Shown piece by piece: positions 33,657-41,986 of a DNA stretch of 51,002 bases. The notes below the pieces were generated by a model. The model was not told the origin of the DNA, did not search any database, and saw only the letters and a program-made list of their open reading frames with translations. The translations under genes and the position numbers were made by a program. This stretch comes from Bacteroidales bacterium UBA6117 (lineage in GTDB: Bacteria > Bacteroidota > Bacteroidia > Bacteroidales > VadinHA17): assembly GCA_002428385.1 (NCBI GenBank), contig DIWB01000061.1, forward strand, positions 1 to 51,002. Reading direction: 5' to 3'. Position 1 is the stretch's first letter. Each line of letters opens with the position of its first letter.

Positions 33657-33700
33657 TCAAATTCTCAAATTCTCAAATTCTCAAATTCTCAAATTTCTCA
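33657..33700 (-). repeat. Tandem octamer array starting at the rlmI-like stop codon
   Basis: On the minus strand the stop TGA of the methyltransferase gene leads straight into GAGAATTT octamers, five in a row, filling the whole spacer up to the tex start. Thus the array is probably transcribed, and copy-number change would alter the distance between two co-transcribed genes. Confidence 0.88.
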
Positions 33701-34876
33701 CTCAACAAACAGCACCAGCCCCTTCAGATACTCACCCTCCGGATGGTATATATTAACCGGATGATCAGGAGGCTGGCTCATCTGATGGAGTATCCTTACA
33801 GACCGCCCTGTGTTTGCAGCTGCTGCGAAGACAGATTTCCTGAAGTTTTCCCTGGTGACTACCTGCGAACAGGAGAAAGTAAAAATTATACCTCCGGGCC
33901 TGATCATTTCAATGGCTTTCATGTTAAGCCTTTTGTAACCCTGCAGAGCATTGGCAAGCACATTGTTATGCTTTGCAAAAGCAGGCGGATCAAGAATTAT
34001 AAGGTCATATTTATCCCTGATATCGTTAAGGAACTCAAATGCATCGGCCTTGATCGATGTGTGCCTGGGATCATCGCCGAAATTGAGTTTTACGTTTTCG
34101 TCAGCCAGTTCAACTGCCTGCGCCGAGCTGTCGACACTGTCGACGAGCCGGGCATCCTTCATCGCGTAAACTGAAAATCCCCCTGTATATCCGAACATGT
34201 TAAGAACGCTTCTGTCCTTTGCATATTCGCCAAGAAGCCTGCGGTTCTCGCGCTGATCAATGAAAAATCCCGTTTTCTGACCGCTTTTCCAGTCGATTTT
34301 GAACCTGAAGCCGTATTCGGTAACAATCACAGGCTCCGAATCACCATAGAGGAACTCATTATCAGGGTTTATCCCCGACATGAACGGAATAGTTGACCCG
34401 CTCTTGTCGTAAATTGCCAGCACCTGCGGACCAAGTATTTCACGGATAATGGCGGCCAGCTCCTTTCTTATCCTGTACATGCCCACAGAGTGCATCTGCA
34501 TGACCACCACGCCATTATAATAGTCGGCGATTAGTCCGGGCAGGCCGTCTCCCTCGGCATGTATCAGCCTGAAGACATTGAGTGAAGAATTGCCGGTCAA
34601 TCCTGCTGCTTTCCGGAATTCCCAGGCCCGCGACACAGCCTGACGAAAGAAATCAACATCAGGATCTACATCGCTGAATGACAATATCCTGACTGCAATT
34701 GAACCGGGCTGATAATGGCCGACTGCAAGAAAATTATCTTTATTGTCGTAGACCCTTACAATATCACCTTCAGAAGGCTCACCGTAAATCTTTTTAATGG
34801 CTCCTGAAAAGATCCATGGGTGAAGCCGTTTTACCGACTGTTCCTTTCCCGATTTCAGAACTATTTTAGTTTCCAT
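33698..34876 (-). CDS. RlmI-like 23S rRNA cytosine-C5 methyltransferase
   Basis: A 392-residue SAM-dependent methyltransferase. A PUA domain (about residues 1-75: KQSVKRLHPWIFSGAI-like start) and a linker precede the Rossmann domain. The SAM motif I is LNMFGYTGGFSVYA (225-238), motif IV is LDPPAF (295-300), and the catalytic cysteine is Cys336 in FTFSCSQVV. GQKTGFFIDQRENR is the family's substrate-loop signature. In E. coli RlmI modifies C1962 of 23S rRNA; the same target is likely. Its first 11 bases overlap the end of the exonuclease gene, so the two are translationally linked. Confidence 0.9.
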   Translation of the reverse strand: METKIVLKSGKEQSVKRLHPWIFSGAIKKIYGEPSEGDIVRVYDNKDNFLAVGHYQPGSIAVRILSFSDVDPDVDFFRQAVSRAWEFRKAAGLTGNSSLNVFRLIHAEGDGLPGLIADYYNGVVVMQMHSVGMYRIRKELAAIIREILGPQVLAIYDKSGSTIPFMSGINPDNEFLYGDSEPVIVTEYGFRFKIDWKSGQKTGFFIDQRENRRLLGEYAKDRSVLNMFGYTGGFSVYAMKDARLVDSVDSSAQAVELADENVKLNFGDDPRHTSIKADAFEFLNDIRDKYDLIILDPPAFAKHNNVLANALQGYKRLNMKAIEMIRPGGIIFTFSCSQVVTRENFRKSVFAAAANTGRSVRILHQMSQPPDHPVNIYHPEGEYLKGLVLFVE

Positions 34877-35453
34877 TCACAAGCTTTTTATAAATCTGGT
34901 GGCATACCCAGGCATCGGTTGCGGCATATACAATCTGGGCTTCGGAGAGTTGATCGGCTTCCCAGTCGGTAACCTGCTGGCGCTTAGATATTCTGAATCC
35001 CAGCACTATTGCCGCCAGTTTTTTCAGACCTGAAACCTGGATGCCATAGTCCCTTACAAATTTCTGGAGGTCGACAAAACCCAGCGGGTCGAATCCGCGG
35101 ACGCTTTTCAGAAAACGGATGTCATCATGGACGGCCACACCTGCCTTGATTACGTTTTCATCAGCAAGAAGCCCGGCAAGCTGAGGAGGCATACCGATTT
35201 TATTTATCCTGATAAGGCATGCAAGTTCATCATTTGCAAGCTGAATCAGTGAGACCTTGTTTTTCCTTCCTTTTTTGAACGAAGGTTTAGTTTCGGTGTC
35301 AAAGCCCAGTACCTTTGATCCCTTCAGCCTCGGGAATGTATCATTGAAGGCCGCCATGTCCTCTATAAGGACAATTTCTCCCCTGAACCACGATAGTTCG
35401 CACTTCCCAAGTTCCTCTTCCGAAATTGTCTCTGCGTATTCGTTAGTTTCCAT
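34866..35453 (-). CDS. DEDD-type 3'-5' exonuclease domain protein
   Basis: 195 residues from the ATG at 35453; an upstream extension of the frame overlaps the preceding gene and is not needed. It is a single exonuclease domain of the RNase D / DNA polymerase proofreading type. Exo I is GFDTET (Asp52, Glu54), Exo II includes VAVHDDIRFL, and Exo III is YAATDAWVC, giving a DEDDy set. No HRDC domain follows, so it is not a classic RNase D. It lies between a DUF5063 gene and an rRNA methyltransferase gene with overlaps on both sides, which suggests a role in RNA processing. Confidence 0.88.
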   Translation of the reverse strand: METNEYAETISEEELGKCELSWFRGEIVLIEDMAAFNDTFPRLKGSKVLGFDTETKPSFKKGRKNKVSLIQLANDELACLIRINKIGMPPQLAGLLADENVIKAGVAVHDDIRFLKSVRGFDPLGFVDLQKFVRDYGIQVSGLKKLAAIVLGFRISKRQQVTDWEADQLSEAQIVYAATDAWVCHQIYKKLVNGN

Positions 35454-36063
35454 CTCCTCTGCTTTCCTTTTGTCTTCTTGAAATAAACCAGTCGGATGTT
35501 TTCCTTTCTGCGTCATCTGCATCGCGGGGTACAGCCTTACCGATCTCTTCTCCCGAATAAATGAATTTATGTATAGCTTTCAGTGAGTTCACCAGTTTTT
35601 GTCCCCAGTAATCCTCGAAATTAATTTTGCATTCCCAGACAGCGTCATTCATTACCTCCTGAGTTCCTGTCTGATAGAGCAGCAAGAAATTTTTAAGGTC
35701 CTGGTAGATATCAGCCATGTTCTCTGAAATGCTGGAAACCACCGGTCCTTCGGCTTCATTGAACTTCTCATCAGCCAGATCGATATAATCATCAGCCGTT
35801 CCGAATTTATTTCTCAGCTCATCATGAATCCTGAACCAGTCGGCCTCCGTTACGAACTTTTCATTTCCGTCTTCGAAGAATGGTTCGAGTGCGGGAAGCA
35901 ATGACGCCTTTATATAAAGATAAGGGAGGATGCGTTGAAGTATCCTGAGCAATTCATCTCCCTTCATCTGCCCTGAATGTTCCGCATATTTGCAGAATTC
36001 CAGTGCTGCCGCCGTAAACTCGACGACGTTTCGTGAATAAATCGGATCGTTCTTGCCGGTCAT
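35443..36063 (-). CDS. DUF5063-family protein
   Basis: 206 residues from the ATG at 36063. A mostly helical, acidic, soluble protein (TAAALEFCKYAEHSG, LLRILQRILPYLYIKASLLP, VWECKINFEDYWGQKLVNSL) matching what I recall of DUF5063. Function unknown. It is first in a minus-strand run DUF5063 - exonuclease - rlmI-like - tex, with an 11-base overlap to the exonuclease gene. The association with two RNA-acting enzymes hints at a ribosome or RNA-related accessory role. Confidence 0.8.
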   Translation of the reverse strand: MTGKNDPIYSRNVVEFTAAALEFCKYAEHSGQMKGDELLRILQRILPYLYIKASLLPALEPFFEDGNEKFVTEADWFRIHDELRNKFGTADDYIDLADEKFNEAEGPVVSSISENMADIYQDLKNFLLLYQTGTQEVMNDAVWECKINFEDYWGQKLVNSLKAIHKFIYSGEEIGKAVPRDADDAERKTSDWFISRRQKESRGDGN

Positions 36064-36087
36064 GTTAAATTTTAATAAACAGACCTG

Positions 36088-36095
36088 CAAAATTA
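36088..36095 (-). promoter_or_regulatory. Bacteroidota -7 box for the DUF5063-exonuclease-rlmI-tex run
   Basis: TAATTTTG on the minus strand, followed by C, fits TAnnTTTG and lies 24 bases before the DUF5063 ATG. The -33 region shows no clear TTTG. Confidence 0.45.
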
Positions 36096-36201
36096 GGGAA
36101 AATGTGACTAAGAGTTGCCCGAAAAGAATTAAAGTTTGATAACTTTAAGCACTCTAAACCCATGCCGGAAGCTCCGGCTATAATATTAAGCAACATAAAC
36201 C

Positions 36202-37482
36202 ATGACAAATATGAGAAAGAACCTTACTTTTTTTCTGGTAATCCTCATTTCCGGAATGATCCTTTCCGGATGCGGTAAGAAAACCAACGTATTGACAGAA
36301 CAGGAGATCGCGGAAGGCTGGTCTCTGTTGTTCGATGGCACAACCCTTGACGGTTGGCGCGACTTCAAGGGAGAGAAAGTCGACATTGCCCCCTGGCAGG
36401 TTGAAAAGGGGGTTCTGACCTCACTCGGACTCGGAAGTGACAGCACGGGTTATATTGTCACGACCAGGGAATATGAAAACTTCATAATCGACTTCGACTG
36501 GAAGATTTCCGAAGAAGGCAACAGCGGGCTTCTGTATCATGTGGTTGAGAGGCCTGAGTTGAAGGTTCCCTATGTAACCGGACCGGAGTACCAGCTCATA
36601 GATGATGCGGGATATCCCAATCCTATCGAAGAATGGCAGAAAGCAGGTGCCGATTATGCCATGTACACCTGTGATCCGGCAAAAAAAGCGCTGAACAAGG
36701 CGATGACCTGGAACAATTCCAGAATAGTGTTTGACAACGGCCATGTCGAGCACTGGCTCAATGGACAGAAAGTACTTGAATTTGAGGCATGGACCGAAGA
36801 CTGGTTTACCAGAAAGAACAGCGGTAAATGGGATAATGCCCCTGAATACGGTCTGGCCAGAAGCGGAGTCTTCGCCCTCCAGGACCATGGCAACAGGGTG
36901 TGGTTCAGAAATATGAAAATTAAGGAGTTGCCCAGGAAACCCAAACAGGAAAACCTTTTCAACGGGACCGACCTCACCGGATGGGAGATATACGGAACTG
37001 AATTATGGTATGTCAAGGACGGAGAACTGGTTTGCGAAAGCGGACCCGACAAGGAGTACGGTTATCTTGGAACAACGAAATATTACAATGATTTTGATCT
37101 GAGCCTCGAATTCAAGCAGGAGGCAAACGGGAACAGCGGAGTATTCATCCGTTCATATATCAAAACAGGGGTTCAGATATCGGGCTGGCAGGTTGAAGTT
37201 GCCCCTCCCGGAAATGATACCGGCGGTATTTATGAATCGTATGGAAGAGGATGGATATGGCAGATTCCGGACGAAAAGGAAAATATTCTGAAAAAAGACG
37301 ACTGGAACACCATGAGGATCAAGGTTACCGGCGACAAAATTACCACCTGGCTCAATGGTGAGGTCATGACAGATATGACTGATGAGAAGATTGGCCAGGG
37401 CAAGGGAAGGATCCTTCTCCAGATACACAGCGGAGGCGGAATCAAAGTAAGATGGCGGAATCTGCAACTGACAGAGCTTTAA
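36202..37482 (+). CDS. Lipoprotein with two DUF1080 (3-keto-disaccharide hydrolase) domains
   Basis: A 426-residue protein with lipobox MILSGCGKK (Cys24). Two homologous jelly-roll halves are visible: GWSLLFDGTTLDGWRDFKG begins the first (about residue 38) and ENLFNGTDLTGWEIYG the second (about 252). Each has the conserved E-x-N-S-G motif (SEEGNSGLLYH; QEANGNSGVFIRS) and ends in W-F/R-R-N-M/L. Members of this family cleave 3-keto-glycosides or act as related surface glycosidases. It starts the glycan-related group 36.2-40.0 kb. The methionine at residue 4 is an alternative start. All motifs look intact. Confidence 0.88.
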   Translation: MTNMRKNLTFFLVILISGMILSGCGKKTNVLTEQEIAEGWSLLFDGTTLDGWRDFKGEKVDIAPWQVEKGVLTSLGLGSDSTGYIVTTREYENFIIDFDWKISEEGNSGLLYHVVERPELKVPYVTGPEYQLIDDAGYPNPIEEWQKAGADYAMYTCDPAKKALNKAMTWNNSRIVFDNGHVEHWLNGQKVLEFEAWTEDWFTRKNSGKWDNAPEYGLARSGVFALQDHGNRVWFRNMKIKELPRKPKQENLFNGTDLTGWEIYGTELWYVKDGELVCESGPDKEYGYLGTTKYYNDFDLSLEFKQEANGNSGVFIRSYIKTGVQISGWQVEVAPPGNDTGGIYESYGRGWIWQIPDEKENILKKDDWNTMRIKVTGDKITTWLNGEVMTDMTDEKIGQGKGRILLQIHSGGGIKVRWRNLQLTEL

Positions 37483-37512
37483 AAATTCCCGTTTTCGATA
37501 ACACTGATCACC

Positions 37513-38508
37513 ATGTGCAGGTTAAACTTAAGGTTTCACCGGATTCCGGTGATAATGTTCCTGATTTCACTTACTCTTATTCTATCAGGTCAGGAAGAAG
37601 CAGCGACAATGGCTGACGGATTCAGGGAGCCCCCGGAATCTGCCCTGCCCCGTACATGGTGGCACTGGACAAACAGCAATATTACGAAGGAAGGAATAAC
37701 TAAGTACCTTGAGTGGATGAAACGTGTCGGCATCGGGGGTATGCACCTCGCGGATGTCGCTGCCGGACAAGGACAGACAGTCGAAAACAAGATCCTGTTC
37801 AGGTCGCCTGAATGGTTTGATGCTGTTCGTCATACAGCTTCAGAAGCGGAGAGGCTCGGCCTTGAGATGACAATTTTCAGCTCAGCGGGATGGAGCCTTA
37901 CAGGAGGACCATGGGTCAAACCCGAACAGGCAATGAAGAAACTGGTCTGGAGTGAAATTAATCTCAGCGGGCCGCTGAGTTATACAGGCAAACTTCCGGA
38001 TCCGCCTTCATTTGAAGGCCAGATAAGGAATCTCTCCAACTCACCGAAACCGGCGCCAGTGTATTACAAGGATTTTGTGGTACTTGCATTCCCTACGCCC
38101 CCGGAGGAGACCGAAGCCGCTCCTAAAGCCCCGGCTGCCACCACCGGATCGGGGGATATCGATCCATCGGCTTCGCATGTCTACGGGAAAAAGCTGGTTG
38201 CCGCGGAGGCTTATACCGGAGGTGGCTATGAATCGCCGAATACTCTTAAAAAGATCGGAGATTACTGGTTTGCCCAGGGCATAAACCGTTTCGTCTTTCA
38301 CACCTCCGCTCATCAGCCGCTCGATGCTAAAATCAACTGGATCCACAGGAGCTCCATGGATGCGGATTTCTATTTCATTGTAAACTCTTCTGATAAAAAT
38401 ACTGGGATATTTCATGCACGAAGGAGGCCACGGATCAATGCCGGGGGACTTTCCGATATTTATAAGGTTCATGAAGAAGCATTTCTTCGGAGAGTAAAAT
38501 ATGGGTGA
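37513..38508 (+). pseudogene. GH106-like (alpha-L-rhamnosidase-type) glycosidase, internally deleted remnant
   Basis: An open frame of 331 residues with signal peptide (VIMFLISLTLILSGQ) and the family start GFREPPESALPRTWWHW, IGGMHLADVAAGQG and FSSAGWSLTGGPWVKPEQAM. It then passes abruptly from GSGDID to SASHVYGKKLVAAEAYTGG and INRFVFHTSAHQPLD (central catalytic region in relatives), then to NWIHRSSMDADFYFIVNSSD (late region), and ends out of phase with the family after FHARRRP. Relatives have about 900-1100 residues. I infer at least two in-frame deletions and a damaged C-terminus. It sits between intact DUF1080 and GH109-like genes. Confidence 0.75.
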
Positions 38509-38569
38509 AACGAGCAAAGCCTTTCCACCTTTATTGATACCTGACACTAACTAAACTAAACCTGAAAAT

Positions 38570-39970
38570 ATGAAGAGCAATCGCAGAGATTTCCTCAGGA
38601 TTACCGGACTTACCGGTCTCGGACTGGCCGGAAGCAGCCTTCTAAAGGCAATCGGCACTGAACCCGCTCCATTCTCAACACCGGGCAGTCAGATTTTCAA
38701 CATGTCGGGCTATGCAGCACCCCGCCTCGACACGGTACGGATAGGATTCATAGGTCTGGGCAACAGAGGGCCAGGTCATGTGTCGAGCATGAGTCTTCTT
38801 GAGGGAGTCGAGATCAAGGCGTTATGTGATGTAGTCCCCGAAGAAGTTGAAAAGACAAGAAAAAGAATAGAATCAACAGGTTTCAAACCTGTTCTGTACT
38901 CAGGCGATCCGGAAGGCTGGAAAAGAATGTGCGAAAGGGACGACATTGACCTGGTTTATATTTGCACTCCATGGAACATGCATGCAGAAATGGCGGTATT
39001 TGCCATGGAACATGGCAAGCATGTGGCTATTGAGGTGCCTGCAGCCGTTACAATGGATGAGTGCTGGCAGCTGGTTGAAACCTCCGAAAAGACCCGGAAG
39101 CATTGCATGATGATGGAGAATTGCTGCTACGACTTTTTCGAACTCCTCACACTTAATATGGCCAGGCAGGGTTTCTTCGGCGACATTATCCACGGAGAAG
39201 GAGCCTATATACACAACCTCCTGGGAAGCAACTTCAACAAAACAGGATACTGGGAGATGTGGCGTCTGGAGGAGAACTCAACCCGCAGGGGCAACCTGTA
39301 CCCGACTCACGGTCTGGGACCTGTCTGTCAGATCATGGATATAAACAGGGGCGACAAAATGAATTTCCTCGTGTCGGTAATGAGCGCCGATTTTATGATG
39401 AATAATACTGCCAAAGGCCTTGCCGAAAAAGATTCTTTCTACAAAAAATATGTCGACAGGAAGTACAGGGGGAACATGACGACTACCACAGTCCTTACTG
39501 AAAAAGGCAGGACCATAATGATCCAGCATGACGTAACCTCGCCCAATGTATATTCGCGTATCCACAAGGTAAGCGGGACGAAGGCAGCAGCCCTGAAATA
39601 TCCTCTTCCGGCAAAGATATCCATCGGTGATGAATGGGTTAAGGATGAGGACATGAAAGCCCTTGAGGAGAAGTATACGGCTCCCATTGTTAAGAAGGTC
39701 GGGGAACTGGCCAAAAAGGTTGGGGGTCATGGCGGAATGGATTTCCTCGAGAACTGGAGGCTGATCGACTGTCTGCGCAACGGTCTGCCCCTCGACCAGG
39801 ATGTTTATGATGCAGCACTCTGGAGCGCAATTGCACCATTGAGCGAATGGTCGGTCGAAAGCAGGTCGTATCCTGTTCCGGTTCCTGATTTCACAAGGGG
39901 AGCGTGGAAAACAAACGCACCGGTCGACATCACGCTTGAAAAGGGAGGCACCACAAAGGTGATAAGATAG
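38570..39970 (+). CDS. GH109-like, NAD-dependent Gfo/Idh/MocA glycosidase (Tat-exported)
   Basis: A 466-residue protein. NRRDFLRITGL is a twin-arginine signal. The Rossmann fold starts with IGFIGLGNRGPGH (58-70). MENCCYDFFELLTLNM (182-197) and GNLYPTHGLGP (241-251; Tyr244 and His247) are the active-site signatures I associate with GH109 alpha-N-acetylgalactosaminidases, which use tightly bound NAD in a redox-elimination mechanism. Other Gfo/Idh/MocA oxidoreductases are the alternative. No break is visible. It follows the GH106-like remnant by 61 bases and may share a transcript with the DUF1080 gene. Confidence 0.85.
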   Translation: MKSNRRDFLRITGLTGLGLAGSSLLKAIGTEPAPFSTPGSQIFNMSGYAAPRLDTVRIGFIGLGNRGPGHVSSMSLLEGVEIKALCDVVPEEVEKTRKRIESTGFKPVLYSGDPEGWKRMCERDDIDLVYICTPWNMHAEMAVFAMEHGKHVAIEVPAAVTMDECWQLVETSEKTRKHCMMMENCCYDFFELLTLNMARQGFFGDIIHGEGAYIHNLLGSNFNKTGYWEMWRLEENSTRRGNLYPTHGLGPVCQIMDINRGDKMNFLVSVMSADFMMNNTAKGLAEKDSFYKKYVDRKYRGNMTTTTVLTEKGRTIMIQHDVTSPNVYSRIHKVSGTKAAALKYPLPAKISIGDEWVKDEDMKALEEKYTAPIVKKVGELAKKVGGHGGMDFLENWRLIDCLRNGLPLDQDVYDAALWSAIAPLSEWSVESRSYPVPVPDFTRGAWKTNAPVDITLEKGGTTKVIR

Positions 39971-39982
39971 AAAGCGCCAGGC

Positions 39983-41908
39983 TCACTTCTTCCATGCCAG
40001 CTTGTGGCTGCTGTCCTGAATTATCTTATTATGATCGAGGAGCCAGCGGATAACCTTTATTACCTTTTCCTCCGGCTGGCCAACCAGTTTTACAAGTTCT
40101 TCAGGATCGGGCGAGTTTTCTGAAAGGATTTCCTTGATCTCTTCCAGGATGATATCAAACTCATATTTACTCAGGTCGAGCTCATTCCTTTCGCGGCATA
40201 CATCGCATGCTCCGCAACGGTCAGATTCCTCGCCAAAATAATCGAGCAGCATAACCACCCGGCACCTGTTGGCCGATTCCGCGTAATCGATCATTTTATC
40301 AAGGCGTGCGATATATTTCTCCCTTACATGAAGGTAGTTCTCCGGAGAGATAAGAAGCGCTTTCCTGACAAGCCGCTCTTCGGTAAAGATGACCAGGGAT
40401 GTCTTTTTCCCCGGAATGTAACGGATGATATTCATGGACGACAGCTTTACAAGGTAATTATAAACCGTATCCCTTGTAATGGCTGCCTTCCGGGAAAGTG
40501 AGTCCTCATTGATTGCCACGAATTCGGTGAACATTCCGGTGTAGGACCTGAGAAGGAGTTTTATGAAGCCGTCAAACGATTCATTTGCAACCTGAAACTT
40601 GTACAGGTCGTCGCGTCCCACAACAAAATGCACGCGTGACGGATTATTGATTTCTTCAGTAAATTCGACGTATCCTTCTCTCTGGAGAAAGGCCAGACTG
40701 TTGTAGGTTTCAATCACGGGCAGCCGGAAGCGTGAAACGAATTCAGCCATATTGAAGTCAAAGACGTTGTTCTTTCCAGAGCCGAGCGGCACCATGAGAT
40801 GATTGCACAATGCCTCATAAACATCCTTTATCCTCTCCACATCAGGAAATTTCTGTCTCAGGGAATCATACAGCCGTGTTTTGTCGGATGGTGAAAACAG
40901 AAGCACAGCCCAGGCAGGTTTGCCATCCCGTCCGGCCCTACCGCTTTCCTGAAAATAATTCTCGAGCGAATCAGGTGTATCCCAGTGGATCACGAACCTC
41001 ACATCGGCCTTGTCGATTCCCATCCCGAATGCGTTTGTCGACACTATCACCCGTGTCCTTCCGGTCGACCATGCTGCCTGTTTCCTGTCCCTCAGTTCAT
41101 CGGGCAGACCGGCATGATAGAAATCGGCATCAATCCCGTTGGCAACCAGCAACTCCGCCACTTCCTTGCTTCTCTTCCTGCTGCGGACATACACTATTCC
41201 GCTGCCGCTGACACTTCCCAGTGTTTTCAGAAGGTAGCTTCCTTTCTCTTCGACCTGGCGGACAAGATAAGAGATGTTTTTCCTGGCGAAACTGGTCCTG
41301 AGCACATTTTTCGTCCTGAAGGCAAGTTTTTCCATAATGTCATCCACCACAGCCGTTGTAGCAGTGGCAGTAAGCGCCAGGAAAGGAACTTCAGGTGATA
41401 TGAGTTCCCTGAGTGAGGCAATCTTCAGGTAAGATGGCCTGAAATCGTAGCCCCACTGGGAGATGCAATGAGCCTCATCGATTGCAACAAGGGAAAGGTT
41501 CAGGCGTCCTGCCTTTCCCTGGAACAACGGAGTGGAGATTCGTTCGGGGGAAACATAAAGGAACTTGTAATCGCCGTAAATACAGTTCTCAATTGTGATA
41601 TCAATCTCCTCCCTGGTCATGGCAGAATGAATCATCAGCGATCTTATCTCAAGGCTGTTAAGGCGATTAACCTGTTCTTTCATCAGGGCGATGAGAGGAG
41701 TGATGACCAGGCAGGTTCCCTCCATTGCCAGGGCCGGCACCTGAAAAGTGATCGATTTTCCTCCTCCGGTAGGCATGAGGGCAAGTGTGTCTCTTCCTTC
41801 TCCAACCGAACGGATAATTTCCTCCTGAAGAGGCCTGAAGGAAGTGAATCCCCAGTACCTGGTCAGGATTTTCCTGCATTGTTCTATCGTTACCGTTTGC
41901 CGGGGCAT
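39983..41908 (-). CDS. recQ: RecQ-family ATP-dependent DNA helicase
   Basis: 641 residues from the ATG at 41908; six more codons upstream overlap the promoter box. Motif 0 is FRPLQEEII, Walker A is MPTGGGKS (45-52), DEAH follows in AIDEAHCISQWGYDFRPSY, and motif VI is FQESGRAGRDG. The zinc-binding set is C-x16-C-x2-C-x2-C in RCGACDVC near residue 575. After the winged helix there is no canonical HRDC domain; the tail ends in a short helical region, as in the shorter Bacteroidota RecQ type. It acts in recombination and repair. It is transcribed away from guaB. Confidence 0.93.
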   Translation of the reverse strand: MPRQTVTIEQCRKILTRYWGFTSFRPLQEEIIRSVGEGRDTLALMPTGGGKSITFQVPALAMEGTCLVITPLIALMKEQVNRLNSLEIRSLMIHSAMTREEIDITIENCIYGDYKFLYVSPERISTPLFQGKAGRLNLSLVAIDEAHCISQWGYDFRPSYLKIASLRELISPEVPFLALTATATTAVVDDIMEKLAFRTKNVLRTSFARKNISYLVRQVEEKGSYLLKTLGSVSGSGIVYVRSRKRSKEVAELLVANGIDADFYHAGLPDELRDRKQAAWSTGRTRVIVSTNAFGMGIDKADVRFVIHWDTPDSLENYFQESGRAGRDGKPAWAVLLFSPSDKTRLYDSLRQKFPDVERIKDVYEALCNHLMVPLGSGKNNVFDFNMAEFVSRFRLPVIETYNSLAFLQREGYVEFTEEINNPSRVHFVVGRDDLYKFQVANESFDGFIKLLLRSYTGMFTEFVAINEDSLSRKAAITRDTVYNYLVKLSSMNIIRYIPGKKTSLVIFTEERLVRKALLISPENYLHVREKYIARLDKMIDYAESANRCRVVMLLDYFGEESDRCGACDVCRERNELDLSKYEFDIILEEIKEILSENSPDPEELVKLVGQPEEKVIKVIRWLLDHNKIIQDSSHKLAWKK

Positions 41909-41911
41909 ATA

Positions 41912-41919
41912 CAAATGTA
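41912..41919 (-). promoter_or_regulatory. Bacteroidota -7 box for recQ (near-leaderless)
   Basis: TACATTTG on the minus strand fits TAnnTTTG and ends only 3 bases before the ATG chosen for recQ. If used, transcription would start at or within a few bases of the start codon. Confidence 0.35.
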
Positions 41920-41986
41920 GCAACAAGTTTTCAGAGTGCTGTTTTTTTTAGTAATTTGCGCCCACAAAAACCAAAAGGATCATACA

